Shown here: piece after piece, positions 30,709-39,499 of the stretch
Layout of the letters: each line of letters starts with the position of its first letter
How positions within the stretch are numbered: the first letter of the stretch is position 1
Assembly (NCBI GenBank): GCA_016782885.1
Contig: JADHXQ010000034.1
Location: 1-41,342, forward strand
Direction of reading: 5' to 3'
DNA from: Phycisphaerae bacterium
GTDB lineage: Bacteria > Planctomycetota > Phycisphaerae > SM23-33
Length of the DNA: 41,342 bases
Program-made: the position numbers and the translations under genes
The notes under the pieces: model-generated
Told to the model about the DNA's origin: nothing
What the model saw: the letters and a program-made list of their open reading frames with translations, nothing else
Databases searched by the model: none

Positions 30709-32115
30709 ATGAAAACTAAACATACATTACTTGTTCTAACGGGTATTGCCCTTCTTTCGAGCAACGCGTTTTCCGCCAAATGGGACGCCGGCGCCAAACC
30801 GTCGCGAACGATCACTTACAAGAAAGTCGGCGGTATGGAGCTTAAGCTCCACGTGTTCGATCCTCCCGCGAAAGCAAAGAAGCCAATGGCCGCAATAGTC
30901 TTCTTCTTCGGCGGCGGGTGGAGCGGCGGGTCTCCATCTCAGTTCTACCACCAAAGCAAATATCTTGCCCGGCACGGCATCGTCGCGATGTCCGCGGAAT
31001 ACCGGACAAAAGGCAAAGGCGGCGTGCAACCGTCCGAATGCGTCAAAGACGGAAAAGCCGCAATCCGTTACGTGCGCAAACACGCCAGGGAACTCGGGGT
31101 CGATCCAAACCGCATCGCATCAGGCGGCGGGTCGGCGGGCGGTCATGTAGCCGCCGCCACCGGTACGGTCAAAGGTTTCGAGCATAAGGATGAGGACATG
31201 TCCGTCAGCTCGCGCCCCAACGCCATGGTCCTCTTCAACCCGGTGTACGACAACAGCCCAAACGGATACGGGAACTCCCGCGTCAAGGATTACTGGAAAG
31301 AGTTCTCGCCGCTCCACAACATCGATAAGGACACGCCGCCTGCTATAGTCTTCTTCGGCTCGAACGAGAAGCTGGTGAAAATACCTGCAATGAAGGAATT
31401 CAAGGCGAAGATGGAAGCGCTCAAGATCAAGAGCGCCCTTACGATCTACGACGGACCGGGGCATGGCTTCTTCAATTACGGCAGGGACGACAACAAATGG
31501 TTTCTGGCGACAATGACCGAAACCCACAACTTCCTTAAAGCCCTCGGTTGGATCACCGGTGAGGCGACAGTTGAAGCTTACCTCGGTAAAAAAAGCGGCG
31601 GCGCGGGCGCAAAGCGTGTTTCCCTTTTCGACGGTAAGACTCTCAAAGGCTGGGATGTCATCAAATGCGAAGCTGAAGTCAGCGACGGCGATATCCTGAT
31701 TACTGCGGGCAACGGTCTGGTTCAATCAAAGAACAAGTACAAGGACTTCATTCTCGAATTCGACTGGAAGAAGCTCGATGAGAAATTCTGGGACAGCGGC
31801 GTATATTTCCGTTACACCGACGTGCCCAAGAACCGTCCCTGGCCCCCCCGCTACCAGGCCAACCTGCGCAAGGGCATGGAGGGCAATGTCGGCGGGGTCA
31901 AGGGCGCCGCGAGCACCGGCCTGATCAAGCCCGCCGAATGGAACAAGTTCAAGCTTACGGTAAAGGGTCCGAATATCGAACTCGAGATCAACGGCAAGAG
32001 CGCCTGGAAAGCGACCGGACTGAAGTTCCTCGAGAAGGGCTACATCTCCCTGCAGGCCGAAGTGCCCGGGGGCGGGAAGCACCGCTTCCGCAATATTTTC
32101 ATCACGGAGCTTTAA
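30709..32115 (+). CDS. Secreted acetyl-esterase-like hydrolase fused to a DUF1080 domain
   Basis: A 468-residue two-domain protein with a signal peptide (1-22). Residues 25-290 form an alpha/beta hydrolase of the BD-FAE/acetylxylan esterase kind: oxyanion loop FFFGGGWSGGS (65-75), nucleophile SGGGSAGGH (Ser142), and a late YDGPGHGFFNYG with the catalytic His. Residues 304-468 are a 3-keto-disaccharide hydrolase/DUF1080 (LamG-like) domain: VSLFDGKTLKGWDV, FWDSGVYFRY, LTVKGPNIELEINGK and a closing FRNIFITEL. DUF1080 domains occur by the dozen in planctomycetes, as hydrolases or glycan-binding modules. The fusion suggests de-esterification of a bound glycan. There is no ribosome binding site; see the promoter entry for a leaderless start. 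Confidence 0.88.
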   Translation: MKTKHTLLVLTGIALLSSNAFSAKWDAGAKPSRTITYKKVGGMELKLHVFDPPAKAKKPMAAIVFFFGGGWSGGSPSQFYHQSKYLARHGIVAMSAEYRTKGKGGVQPSECVKDGKAAIRYVRKHARELGVDPNRIASGGGSAGGHVAAATGTVKGFEHKDEDMSVSSRPNAMVLFNPVYDNSPNGYGNSRVKDYWKEFSPLHNIDKDTPPAIVFFGSNEKLVKIPAMKEFKAKMEALKIKSALTIYDGPGHGFFNYGRDDNKWFLATMTETHNFLKALGWITGEATVEAYLGKKSGGAGAKRVSLFDGKTLKGWDVIKCEAEVSDGDILITAGNGLVQSKNKYKDFILEFDWKKLDEKFWDSGVYFRYTDVPKNRPWPPRYQANLRKGMEGNVGGVKGAASTGLIKPAEWNKFKLTVKGPNIELEINGKSAWKATGLKFLEKGYISLQAEVPGGGKHRFRNIFITEL

Positions 32116-32119
32116 ACAT

Positions 32120-32150
32120 TTGTTGGGAATTCTTTCCGAATTCCCAACAA
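32120..32150 (+). terminator. Hairpin after the esterase/DUF1080 gene
   Basis: A perfect 13-pair stem (TTGTTGGGAATTC, loop TTTCC, GAATTCCCAACAA) begins five bases after the stop codon. No T run follows on the + strand, so it may act as a factor-assisted terminator or message-end stabiliser. Confidence 0.5.
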
Positions 32151-32154
32151 GTTC

Positions 32155-32191
32155 AAAAAAGCGGGGCGGCCTGGTGAACAGACCGCCCCGC
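32155..32191 (-). terminator. Intrinsic terminator of the SASA gene at 32229-33536
   Basis: Read on the minus strand: GCGGGGCGG, a 13-base loop, CCGCCCCGC (32191-32161), then TTTTTT (32160-32155). A nine-pair GC stem followed by six T is a classic rho-independent terminator, 38 bases past the stop codon. Confidence 0.85.
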
Positions 32192-32228
32192 GAGACGTTT
32201 GTAAATCGGTTAACCGGGGCGAATCGGT

Positions 32229-33536
32229 CTATTTGCTTTCGAGGGCGATCATGGCTTTGCCGAACGCCGTGCCCGCCTGGGAGAAGAACCACGGGCTGCC
32301 GTAGTAGTGATAGGGTCTGTCGTCTCCAAACTGCCGCCACTTGTCGACATCTTTGCTCCAACCGCCCGGGCCGTGATATATCGCGTGGGCTTCCATATCC
32401 CAGAAAGGAGCGGTGCGGACAAGCGCCGTCGAAGCCTTGATGTCGGCATGCCGCGAAGCTTCCAGTTGCGCCTTGCGAATGGCGCCGTTGCCCGACATCA
32501 CCATCTTGCCGGTTTTCTTGTCTTTTCTTTCCTGGTATAGACCGTCCAAATCGCCGTTATGCCCCATCTGCCCGATGACCGTTTTCATGTCAGGGGCATT
32601 GAGCTCTTTCTTCACATCCTTGATGAGCTTGACCAGGTTCTTACCGTAATTGGCACGCGCCTCTTCAGCAAACATATCGTTGAAGCCCTGGAACCAGACA
32701 AAGCCCTTGATCTCGTAACCTTGCCCCTTATAGCCCGGGAAACTGGTTTTGAGATTGGCAAGGGCCTCTTTGACTTCCTTAATCATGTTGCGGTAGTCCC
32801 TGCCGTAAGATTCTTTGTGCTCGGCGAAAGTCTTGGCTCCTCTGACCCTTTGCTTGCCGGGGTCTTGAGGCGCCCGGGGCTTTCTCAGATTCTTTTTCGA
32901 GCCGGCGGCTTTGGCTTTATCGTATGCAGCCAATTGCTCCTTGTACTTTTCCACTCTCTTGGGATACTCGGCGACGGCCTTGGCAAGGTCCGCTTTCCGC
33001 TTGGCGACAATCGCGTCCCATTCGGCCTTTAGTTCGGCATCGCTCGGTATTGCCGACGGAGGACGAAATCCTCTATGTATCGCTCTGCCGCCCCAGGCCG
33101 TTTTGATAACCAGAACCTGTTCATCATACTTGTTGCCCATTTCATGACCGAAGTTAACTTCCAGACCAAACGTTCGCTTGGTCTGCAGGTAGTCTGCCGA
33201 CAGATTCCCGGTCCTGCCATGATTCGACATCCAAACGTCTTTGCGCTCGGAGAAATTGAAAACGGGGTCCTTGGGGTCTTTGGCGATTGACACCTTGTAT
33301 ATTTTAGTGAATTCCGCGTGGTCGCCGTTCTTTATCAGATGGGTGTATCGGTTTCTGTATTTCTCCTGGCTGACTTGCCATGCCAGTGGCTTGAATCCGG
33401 CCTTTTCCTCCATGTTCGACTGACCGGCCAGGATGTAAACTCTTACCTTCTTGTCAGACGAGCCTGCTTCGTTGGCGGCATGGAGAGGACAACTCGCAAC
33501 CATTGCCAGCGCCATCGCGATTAGAAACTTATACAT
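32229..33536 (-). CDS. Secreted SASA-domain carbohydrate esterase
   Basis: A 435-residue protein; ATG 33536 has AAGGAG five bases upstream and opens a signal peptide (1-20). The SASA/SGNH nucleophile block is YILAGQSNMEEKAG (Ser40), followed by FGLEVNFGHEMGN, VLVIKTAWGGRAIHRGFRPP and FVWFQGFNDMFAEEARANYG. A lysine-rich helical insertion lies between residues about 190 and 250 (AKRKADLAKAVAEYPKRVEK), absent from the SASA protein at 18831. This protein lacks the N-terminal beta-sandwich of the other SASA enzyme. It probably removes acetyl groups from extracellular glycan. It is transcribed towards the esterase/DUF1080 gene and ends in a strong terminator. Confidence 0.88.
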   Translation of the reverse strand: MYKFLIAMALAMVASCPLHAANEAGSSDKKVRVYILAGQSNMEEKAGFKPLAWQVSQEKYRNRYTHLIKNGDHAEFTKIYKVSIAKDPKDPVFNFSERKDVWMSNHGRTGNLSADYLQTKRTFGLEVNFGHEMGNKYDEQVLVIKTAWGGRAIHRGFRPPSAIPSDAELKAEWDAIVAKRKADLAKAVAEYPKRVEKYKEQLAAYDKAKAAGSKKNLRKPRAPQDPGKQRVRGAKTFAEHKESYGRDYRNMIKEVKEALANLKTSFPGYKGQGYEIKGFVWFQGFNDMFAEEARANYGKNLVKLIKDVKKELNAPDMKTVIGQMGHNGDLDGLYQERKDKKTGKMVMSGNGAIRKAQLEASRHADIKASTALVRTAPFWDMEAHAIYHGPGGWSKDVDKWRQFGDDRPYHYYGSPWFFSQAGTAFGKAMIALESK

Positions 33537-33912
33537 GTTTTCTCCTTGTCGGTTGGGGGGATTCCAGTGGTGTGATTCTACAATGTATTCATGGTAACCC
33601 TTGTTTTGACCAAGAACAATCATTTACCCGCTTTTTACTTTTGCGTTGTTCCGTTATTCAATTGGCGGGCAATTGGGCGACGGACGGATACAAGATCAGG
33701 ACCGTCAGGTTCCGCCGCCATACGGCAACGCATCATCCAACCCCGGAGGTCGGCTCACCGCGGGAAACGTTATCCACAGCAACTGCCCCATCGCAAGCCT
33801 CGAAACGCTTTTCGACGAGTGGGGCGCCTATCGGGGTTAACGTGAGTTTTATGTTGATATAAGTGGAGAAAACCGTATAATTGCACCGATAACCTCCAGA
33901 AAGGCAGCGTTT
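33537..33912. other. 376-base spacer between the SASA and AAA_14 genes
   Basis: No gene is supported; the short frames at 33591-33862 lack a ribosome binding site and resemble nothing I know. The right end carries the promoter at 33854-33881. The left end would hold the promoter of the SASA gene, but I did not find a good box pair. Confidence 0.45.
33854..33881 (+). promoter_or_regulatory. Strong promoter of the AAA_14 ATPase gene
   Basis: TTGATA (33854-33859), a 16-base spacer and a perfect TATAAT (33876-33881). The predicted start is near 33888, giving a leader of about 25 bases with AAAGG (33899-33903) before ATG 33913. Confidence 0.65.
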
Positions 33913-35097
33913 ATGGAGTTAATACAACGATTTTTCCCATTACCAGGCGAGAGTTTCTTCCTGTTCGGTCCCAGAGGGACAGGTAAGTCAACTTGGCTGG
34001 GCACGTGTACACCGGATGCAGTCTGGGTGGATTTACTCGATCCGGAGACTTACCGCACATACTTGTCAAACCCCGAGAGGCTAAGACAACTCATCGACGG
34101 CGCCCCTCAGGCCGAGCGAGTGATCATCGACGAGGTCCAGAAGGCCCCGCAACTCCTGGATGTAGTTCATCAACTCATTGAGGAGAAGCGCCGCCCGATC
34201 CAGTTCATACTTACCGGGTCCAGTGCGCGAAAGCTTAATCGCACCGGCGTTGATCTTCTGGCCGGGAGAGTCCTTCTCAAGACACTCCACCCCTTCATGG
34301 CCGCCGAGTTGGGGCCTCACTTTGAACTGAGCCAAGCCCTGCGGTTGGGCATGCTCCCCCTCGTGCTTGATTCCGACGAACCGGAAGAAACGCTCAAGGC
34401 TTATGTCTCGCTCTACCTGAGAGAGGAAGTCCAGACCGAGGGCCTGGTCCGCAACGTTGGCAACTTCTCCCGGTTCCTGGAAACCATAAGCTTTTCGCAC
34501 GGCGCACAGATCAATCTTTCCAACATCGCCAGGGAATGTCACGTCGGTCGCAAAACCGCCGAGGGCTTCCTGGAGATTCTGGAAGATCTGCTGCTGGGTT
34601 TCAGGATCCGCCCATTCACGAAACGCGCCCGCAGACAAATGGTTCAGCACCCGAAGTTCTACTACATGGACGCCGGTGTGTTTCGATCGATTCGTCCAAA
34701 GGGCCCGCTGGATGCACCGGAAATGATCGGCGGAACGTGCATCGAGGGATTGGTGGCTCAACACCTTCGCGCCTGGATAGCCTACAGCAAGGGCGACTGC
34801 GAACTGTATTTCTGGAGAACGAAATCCGGGATGGAGGTGGACTTCATCCTGTACGGCGAGGACACATTCCTGGGTGTCGAGGTCAAGAAAGCCCGTTCGG
34901 TATTCCCGACGGATATCCGGCCACTTGCAGCTTTCAAGAAGGATTATCCCGAAGCACAAGTCTGCCTGCTCTACGGCGGATCGGAGCGGCTAAAAATCAA
35001 CGGCGTCCCATGCCTTCCATGCGCAGAGTTCCTGCGACTCCTCGTCCCCAATGTCCAACCAACGGAGATACTGGACACTTTGTCGTTGCTAAAATGA
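33913..35097 (+). CDS. AAA_14 / DUF4143 ATPase
   Basis: A full-length 394-residue soluble protein. The N-terminal AAA_14 domain has Walker A FGPRGTGKST (18-27), Walker B RVIIDEVQKAP (69-79; Asp73, Glu74) and the sensor strand QFILTGSSARKL. A winged-helix-like middle (INLSNIARECHVGRKTAEGFLEI, in parts) follows, then a DUF4143 C-terminal domain with a PD-(D/E)xK-like core: YFWRTKSGMEVDFIL and LGVEVKKA. Proteins of this build are common and highly mobile among prokaryotes. Their role is unsettled; some are suspected of toxin, restriction or stress functions. It is a single-gene unit with a strong promoter, on neither side part of the carbohydrate genes, consistent with a mobile accessory gene. 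Confidence 0.92.
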   Translation: MELIQRFFPLPGESFFLFGPRGTGKSTWLGTCTPDAVWVDLLDPETYRTYLSNPERLRQLIDGAPQAERVIIDEVQKAPQLLDVVHQLIEEKRRPIQFILTGSSARKLNRTGVDLLAGRVLLKTLHPFMAAELGPHFELSQALRLGMLPLVLDSDEPEETLKAYVSLYLREEVQTEGLVRNVGNFSRFLETISFSHGAQINLSNIARECHVGRKTAEGFLEILEDLLLGFRIRPFTKRARRQMVQHPKFYYMDAGVFRSIRPKGPLDAPEMIGGTCIEGLVAQHLRAWIAYSKGDCELYFWRTKSGMEVDFILYGEDTFLGVEVKKARSVFPTDIRPLAAFKKDYPEAQVCLLYGGSERLKINGVPCLPCAEFLRLLVPNVQPTEILDTLSLLK

Positions 35098-35204
35098 GTG
35101 TAGGTCGGCAGTAATAATCACACCCCGACCACTGACCACCCCCGCACGCTGATGGGACGATGCTGAAAACCCGCCGAGTCGCTCGATGACAAGGAGTGCA
35201 TACT

Positions 35205-37236
35205 ATGGGCCGCATGCAATTGACTCTCGTTTGTCTGGGCATTTTCCTGGCGATTTCGGGAGGGTGTCAACCGCATCCGCAAATCGCCACTACAGCGCAC
35301 CCGACCACCCAACCGACGAAGGCGCCAAAACGCATCGAGTTTTCCGACGATGCGGTAACCGCCGCCATCGATAAGGGTGCGAGATTCCTGTGGTCAAAGC
35401 AGAACCGTGACGGTAGCTGGCCATCATACGGGGGCGAGAGATACGTCACCGGTCCAAGCGCCATGGCGATTTATGCGCTGCTGGAAAGCGGAGTCAGCCC
35501 GCAGGAACCGAAGATGAGCAAGGCGCTGGCCTGGCTGGAGAAGACGCCGGAGTCAATGACATACTGTCTTGGAATGCGGTGTCGAGCCTGGGAGGCCGCC
35601 AACCGGACGACGAATGACAAGTATAAGGAGATACTCAAATCCGATCTGCGGCGCCTCCTGGAATCTACGTCCGACGGCAGCTTCCACTACGATACCGACG
35701 GGGCTCCGAAGCGGGGCGGCGACAATTCCACCACCCAGTTCGGCGTTGATGACCATCCAGAATGGCGTAACCAGACTCGACAAGACTTTCCGTGGTTGGG
35801 GCGGCGGACACGGTACTTACTACATGTATGGTATCTCCCGCGTCGGCATTGCAACCGGATTCAAGCACTTCAACGGTATTGACTGGTACAAGAGCGGCGC
35901 AGCCCGACTTCTCAAGAGCCAGAAATCCGAAGGATCGTGGGGCGAGGTCTACTCGACTGCATTTGCGATGCTCTTCCTGATGAACGCCCGACGCCCCGCG
36001 ATCTTCAGCAAACTCAAATACGACGGCGACTGGAACAACCGCCCGCGAGATCTTGCAACGCTGAATCGCTGGCTACCCAGTTGGTACTGCCTCGGCCAAC
36101 TCAGTTGGCATGTGGTCAACTTTAAGATGCCCGTGCGTGACTGGCAGGATTCGCCGATACTGCTGATAACCGGATCGAAGACGCCCGTATTCACGCAGGC
36201 CGACCTGGGCAAGCTTCGCAAGTTTGCCCTGCAGGGCGGAACCATTCTCAGCGTCACAGAGTTCGACGGAAAGGAATTCAGCGAGGCGATACGCAAAACT
36301 TACAAGCAGATGTTCCCCGAGTACAAACTCAAGTCGCTGCCCAAAACACACGAGATCTACAGCCAAAAAGTTTGCTTCGACCTTCCGGCCGATAAGTTGA
36401 AGCTAGAGATGATAAGCAACGGCGTCCGCCCGCTGGTCCTCCACACCGACACGGACCTGACCGCACACCGGCAAGCGGGCGCTATCACTAAGGAATCTCG
36501 CACGTATTTCAGAGCTGCTACTAATATCGCACGCTATCTGGTCGGGCAACTAATGTACCTGCGCAACCGTGGAGTGAGTCACTGGCCCGAGAACAAGAAG
36601 GTTGCAACCACCAGGACCATCCATATCTACCGTCTGAAGCACGGAGGCAATTGGAATCCCGAACCGATGGCGTTTGAGGCTCTGGCGATGAAGATGAAGA
36701 ACCGATGCGGAATCAAGCTGGTCGTCAAACCCCCGCTCGCTATCGCACAATTGCCCCAGTCGGGCGTAAAACTCGCCATGATGACCGGAACGGATGCGGT
36801 GAAATTTTCAGACGCCGAGAAGGCGGCGCTAAGGGCATTCGTCGCAGGTGGTGGAACGGTGCTTATCGACGTGGCGGGTGGTGATGGGCGTTACGGCGGA
36901 GTCAAGCCGTTCACACACTCGATTCGCGACGCCCTCGCCGAGATCTATCCCGGCCGGCGCTACAAGCCGCGCCAATTGGCATACTCCTCGCCGTTGTACA
37001 ACGTTGATGGCAACAAGATTAAAACCGTCAGTTTCCGTCAGCAAACGTACATGAAAGTCCGGGAGAAGTATCCGCAGATAAGGGCGATCGTGGTCGACGG
37101 GGAACCGGGGATACTGCTGTCGGAACTCGACCTGACGGCCGGATTGGTGGGCTATCGTTCCATGACAATCGACGGGTATACCCCCGACTCGGCGTTCAAG
37201 ATCGTGCGGAACATCATCCTTTACGCAAACAAGTAA
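35205..37236 (+). pseudogene. Prenyltransferase-repeat/DUF4159 lipoprotein gene, broken by a frameshift and deletion
   Basis: ATG 35205 with AAGGAG (35191-35196) opens a lipoprotein signal (LAISGGC) and a squalene-cyclase-like repeat (KGARFLWSKQNRDGSWPSYGG). That frame stays in register to about 35740 (GGDNSTTQFGV) and then loses sense, stopping at 35882. The match resumes in the +1 frame from about 35757 (GGGHGTYYMYGISRVG, FNGIDWYKSGA, GDWNNRPRDL) and runs to 37236 through a DUF4159 domain (LLITGSKTPVF, VAGGGTVLIDVAGGDG). Intact relatives, as I recall, have about 60-80 residues between DNSTTQ and the YYLYG block; here there are only a few. So an internal deletion removed part of the repeat domain and shifted the frame. 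DUF4159 proteins are typical planctomycete exported proteins of unknown function. A sequencing or assembly error is the alternative. Confidence 0.75.
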
Positions 37237-37250
37237 GGCGCACGTCTGCA

Positions 37251-37667
37251 CTAAGATCGAAAATGCGTGGCGAGGAACTCCGCAGGCGTTTGGATAATCA
37301 CGTCGCCGCTTGGAAAATCTTTGGTATTTCGTGTGATGAGGCTGTCCGCTCCGGCTCGCAAAGCGCTGAAGAACTGGATGGCGTCTTCAAAATCTTTGAT
37401 ATCGGAATCGATCGCCTGATTGGTGATCTGCAAATCGAAGGGAACGAGGGTGAATGCATCCCTGATGAGGCCCATGGCTTTCCTGGCGGCCCTGTATCCT
37501 TCAGCCCGCCGTAATATGTAGAAAATATTCGGAAAGCTCATCGCCGAGACAAAACCGGCAACTTCCCCCGTCTCGGCAAGCGTCCAGATACGAGCGGAAT
37601 CCTCGTAGAAAGGCTCTCGTCGACCGAAAACGTCCAATAATACGTTTGTGTCGACAAATAGTTTCAT
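37251..37667 (-). CDS. PIN-domain toxin (VapC-like)
   Basis: A 138-residue PIN-domain RNase. ATG 37667 overlaps the antitoxin stop (TGATG); a TTG one codon earlier is less likely. Catalytic acidic residues: KLFVDTNVLLDVF (Asp in DTN), Glu in the first helices, and the C-terminal pair FEDAIQFFSALRAGADSLITRNTKDF (in parts). PIN toxins cleave tRNA or mRNA and are neutralised by a cognate antitoxin; the gene order antitoxin then toxin with overlap is standard. It converges with the DUF4159 pseudogene. Confidence 0.9.
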   Translation of the reverse strand: MKLFVDTNVLLDVFGRREPFYEDSARIWTLAETGEVAGFVSAMSFPNIFYILRRAEGYRAARKAMGLIRDAFTLVPFDLQITNQAIDSDIKDFEDAIQFFSALRAGADSLITRNTKDFPSGDVIIQTPAEFLATHFRS

Positions 37668-37915
37668 CAATCAATCCCGTACTTCTCAGCAAGGGCGTCG
37701 GAAAGCAATTCCTTGTAATCCTTGTCGGGCGGCAGCTTTGCTATACCAGTGGCCTTACGTGTTATCGGTCCGATCCGAAAACGCTTGGGGCGATCCGCGT
37801 CCATCGACTTGACAAATTGGCTGAACATAGCCGATACACTGGTCCCGTTGGCTTTGGCGATCTCCTTGGCCCTTTCAACGGTAATCTCGTCAACGCTAAG
37901 TGTGAGCTTGGTCAT
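37667..37915 (-). CDS. Antitoxin of the PIN-toxin pair (DUF6364-like)
   Basis: An 82-residue protein. ATG 37915 is chosen because GGAG lies 8 bases upstream; the TTG two codons earlier sits too close to it. The N-terminus (MTKLTLSVDEITVERAKEIAKANGTSVSAMF) is a ribbon-helix-helix-type DNA-binding pattern, recalling DUF6364 antitoxins. The C-terminal tail (residues about 55-82) would wrap the toxin. It probably represses its own promoter, where two TATACGTAT boxes lie. Confidence 0.85.
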   Translation of the reverse strand: MTKLTLSVDEITVERAKEIAKANGTSVSAMFSQFVKSMDADRPKRFRIGPITRKATGIAKLPPDKDYKELLSDALAEKYGID

Positions 37916-37927
37916 GGACAATTCTCC

Positions 37928-37977
37928 TATACGTATACCTTCTCACTTATTATACGTATCGGTGGCAGTTTGAGCAA
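37928..37977 (-). promoter_or_regulatory. Promoter and double operator of the toxin-antitoxin operon
   Basis: On the minus strand, TTGCTC (37977-37972), 17 bases and TATAAT (37954-37949) form the promoter. The palindrome TATACGTATA (37928-37937) and the related TATACGTAT (37951-37959) lie with centres 23 bases apart; the second overlaps the -10 box. This fits an RHH antitoxin binding two sites to block its promoter. Confidence 0.65.
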
Positions 37978-37998
37978 GCATAAACTTTATTGTCTCGC

Positions 37999-39489
37999 TT
38001 ATGCTTTTCGATCTGCGCCACCCAGCCACGGGTCGTTTATTTCTTTTAGGCGAGCGTTCATTTCGGTGGTCATTTTGGCGACTGCCTCGGGGAGTTTCGC
38101 CGCGGCGTTTACCAGTTGAAATGGATCGTTGACGTTGTCGTGGAGGGTAATCTGCTCGGGCTTGTTTTTTTGCCTGTTGATCTCAAGGGTGTAGCGGTGG
38201 TTTCTGAGCCCTCGCCGCCCGCCGGACGGACCGGCTACGGGGATCCAGAAGTACAATTGCGATTTCGGGCGGGCGCCCTTGCCCGTGCGGAACAGTTCGC
38301 CGCGACTGACGCCCTGGAGGCCCTTGGGAATCGCGTTTGAAAAACCCATCAGGTCCAGCAGCGTCGGGTAGATGTCCGGGGTGGACATCAACAGGTCGTC
38401 TTTTCGCGGGCGTATCTTACCCGGCCAGCGGATCATGAACGGGATTCGCATCGACTCTTCGTAGCGGTTGTTCTTGGTGGGTTGATCGTGGCAGCCGAGG
38501 CAGTTTCCGTGGTCCGATGTGAACAGGACGATCGTGTTCTTTTCGAGCCCCGCGTCGGCCAGCGCCTTGACGATCCGCCCGAACTGCTCGTCAACGCCCG
38601 TGATCATCGCGAAGTAATTCCTTATCTGGGCCAGTGCGAGTTTGGCGCCGGAGGAGTTACCCTTAAGATTGACGTTGGCCCGGTTGATAAGCTGGCGATC
38701 GGTCTTGCCTTCGTAGGCCTTCTTGTACCTGGCGGGCACCTGCGTGTACGGCGTGTGGGGCGGGTTCATCGAGACCACCAGGGCGAACGGTTTGCCCGTT
38801 TTGCGATACTTTCCGCCGGCGTTGGTTATGTACTTTATCGCCAGGTCGGCTTCGTGCTCGGGACCCCACTGGTTGACGAATATCGGTTTCATCCGCGGCG
38901 TGCCGGTCGCCCAATACATCGGGTTGAGGTGCCAATCGTAGGTCCCGTAAGCGTACCAGAAGTCGAAACCATGCCTGCGGTCGGGGCTGCACCATTCGTT
39001 CCACTTGTCCTTGCCGCGATTGTTCTTGCAGTCGACATACGGCGGGCGCGGCGAGTCGAGATGCCACTTGCCGATGTACCCCAGCGAATAGCCCTTGTCC
39101 GACAGCACGTCCGACCAGCAGCGCGCGTTCCTGGGCAGTTCGCAGTTATACGGAGTGGTGCGCGACAGGCAGTTGTTCCTCACGCCGCTGGCGTGGGGAT
39201 AGTGACCGGTCATGAGCATCGCTCTGAACGGGCTGCACACGGGATAGTTGCTGACGGCCTGTGGGAGGTAGAGGCTTTCGGCGGCGAACGCGTCGAGATT
39301 GGGCGTGACAACGGGATCTTCGCCGGCGACGCCGACGGCCTGGCCGCGCATCTGGTCGGGAAAAACTATCACCAGGTTGGGCTGCACAGACGGTTTGTCC
39401 GCCGCCGCGAAGGCGCCGCTCGCCCCGGCGACCAGTGCAGCCGCTCCCGCGGATTTCAGAAACGCTCTACGATCCAGGTTGCCGGTCAT
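37999..39489 (-). CDS. Tat-exported S1-family sulfatase
   Basis: A 496-residue sulfatase with a Tat signal (LDRRAFLKSAGAAALVAG, 5-22). Active-site elements: Asp45 in VFPDQMRG, the formylglycine site CSPFR (85-89), GKWHLDSPRPP, and SDHGNCLGCHDQPTKNN, in which the usual DHG metal motif is intact. It is 10 bases downstream of the aminopeptidase gene and its ribosome binding site (TTGAGG) overlaps that gene's stop codon, so the two are co-transcribed and translationally linked. The substrate is a sulfate ester of unknown kind; it differs clearly from the sulfatase at 10287. Confidence 0.93.
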   Translation of the reverse strand: MTGNLDRRAFLKSAGAAALVAGASGAFAAADKPSVQPNLVIVFPDQMRGQAVGVAGEDPVVTPNLDAFAAESLYLPQAVSNYPVCSPFRAMLMTGHYPHASGVRNNCLSRTTPYNCELPRNARCWSDVLSDKGYSLGYIGKWHLDSPRPPYVDCKNNRGKDKWNEWCSPDRRHGFDFWYAYGTYDWHLNPMYWATGTPRMKPIFVNQWGPEHEADLAIKYITNAGGKYRKTGKPFALVVSMNPPHTPYTQVPARYKKAYEGKTDRQLINRANVNLKGNSSGAKLALAQIRNYFAMITGVDEQFGRIVKALADAGLEKNTIVLFTSDHGNCLGCHDQPTKNNRYEESMRIPFMIRWPGKIRPRKDDLLMSTPDIYPTLLDLMGFSNAIPKGLQGVSRGELFRTGKGARPKSQLYFWIPVAGPSGGRRGLRNHRYTLEINRQKNKPEQITLHDNVNDPFQLVNAAAKLPEAVAKMTTEMNARLKEINDPWLGGADRKA

Positions 39490-39499
39490 GTCAGTGGCC

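Noticed and set aside
33503..33862. Small + strand frames between the SASA and AAA_14 genes
   Set aside because: Three overlapping frames with no ribosome binding site or known motif; they begin inside the SASA signal-peptide region on the opposite strand.
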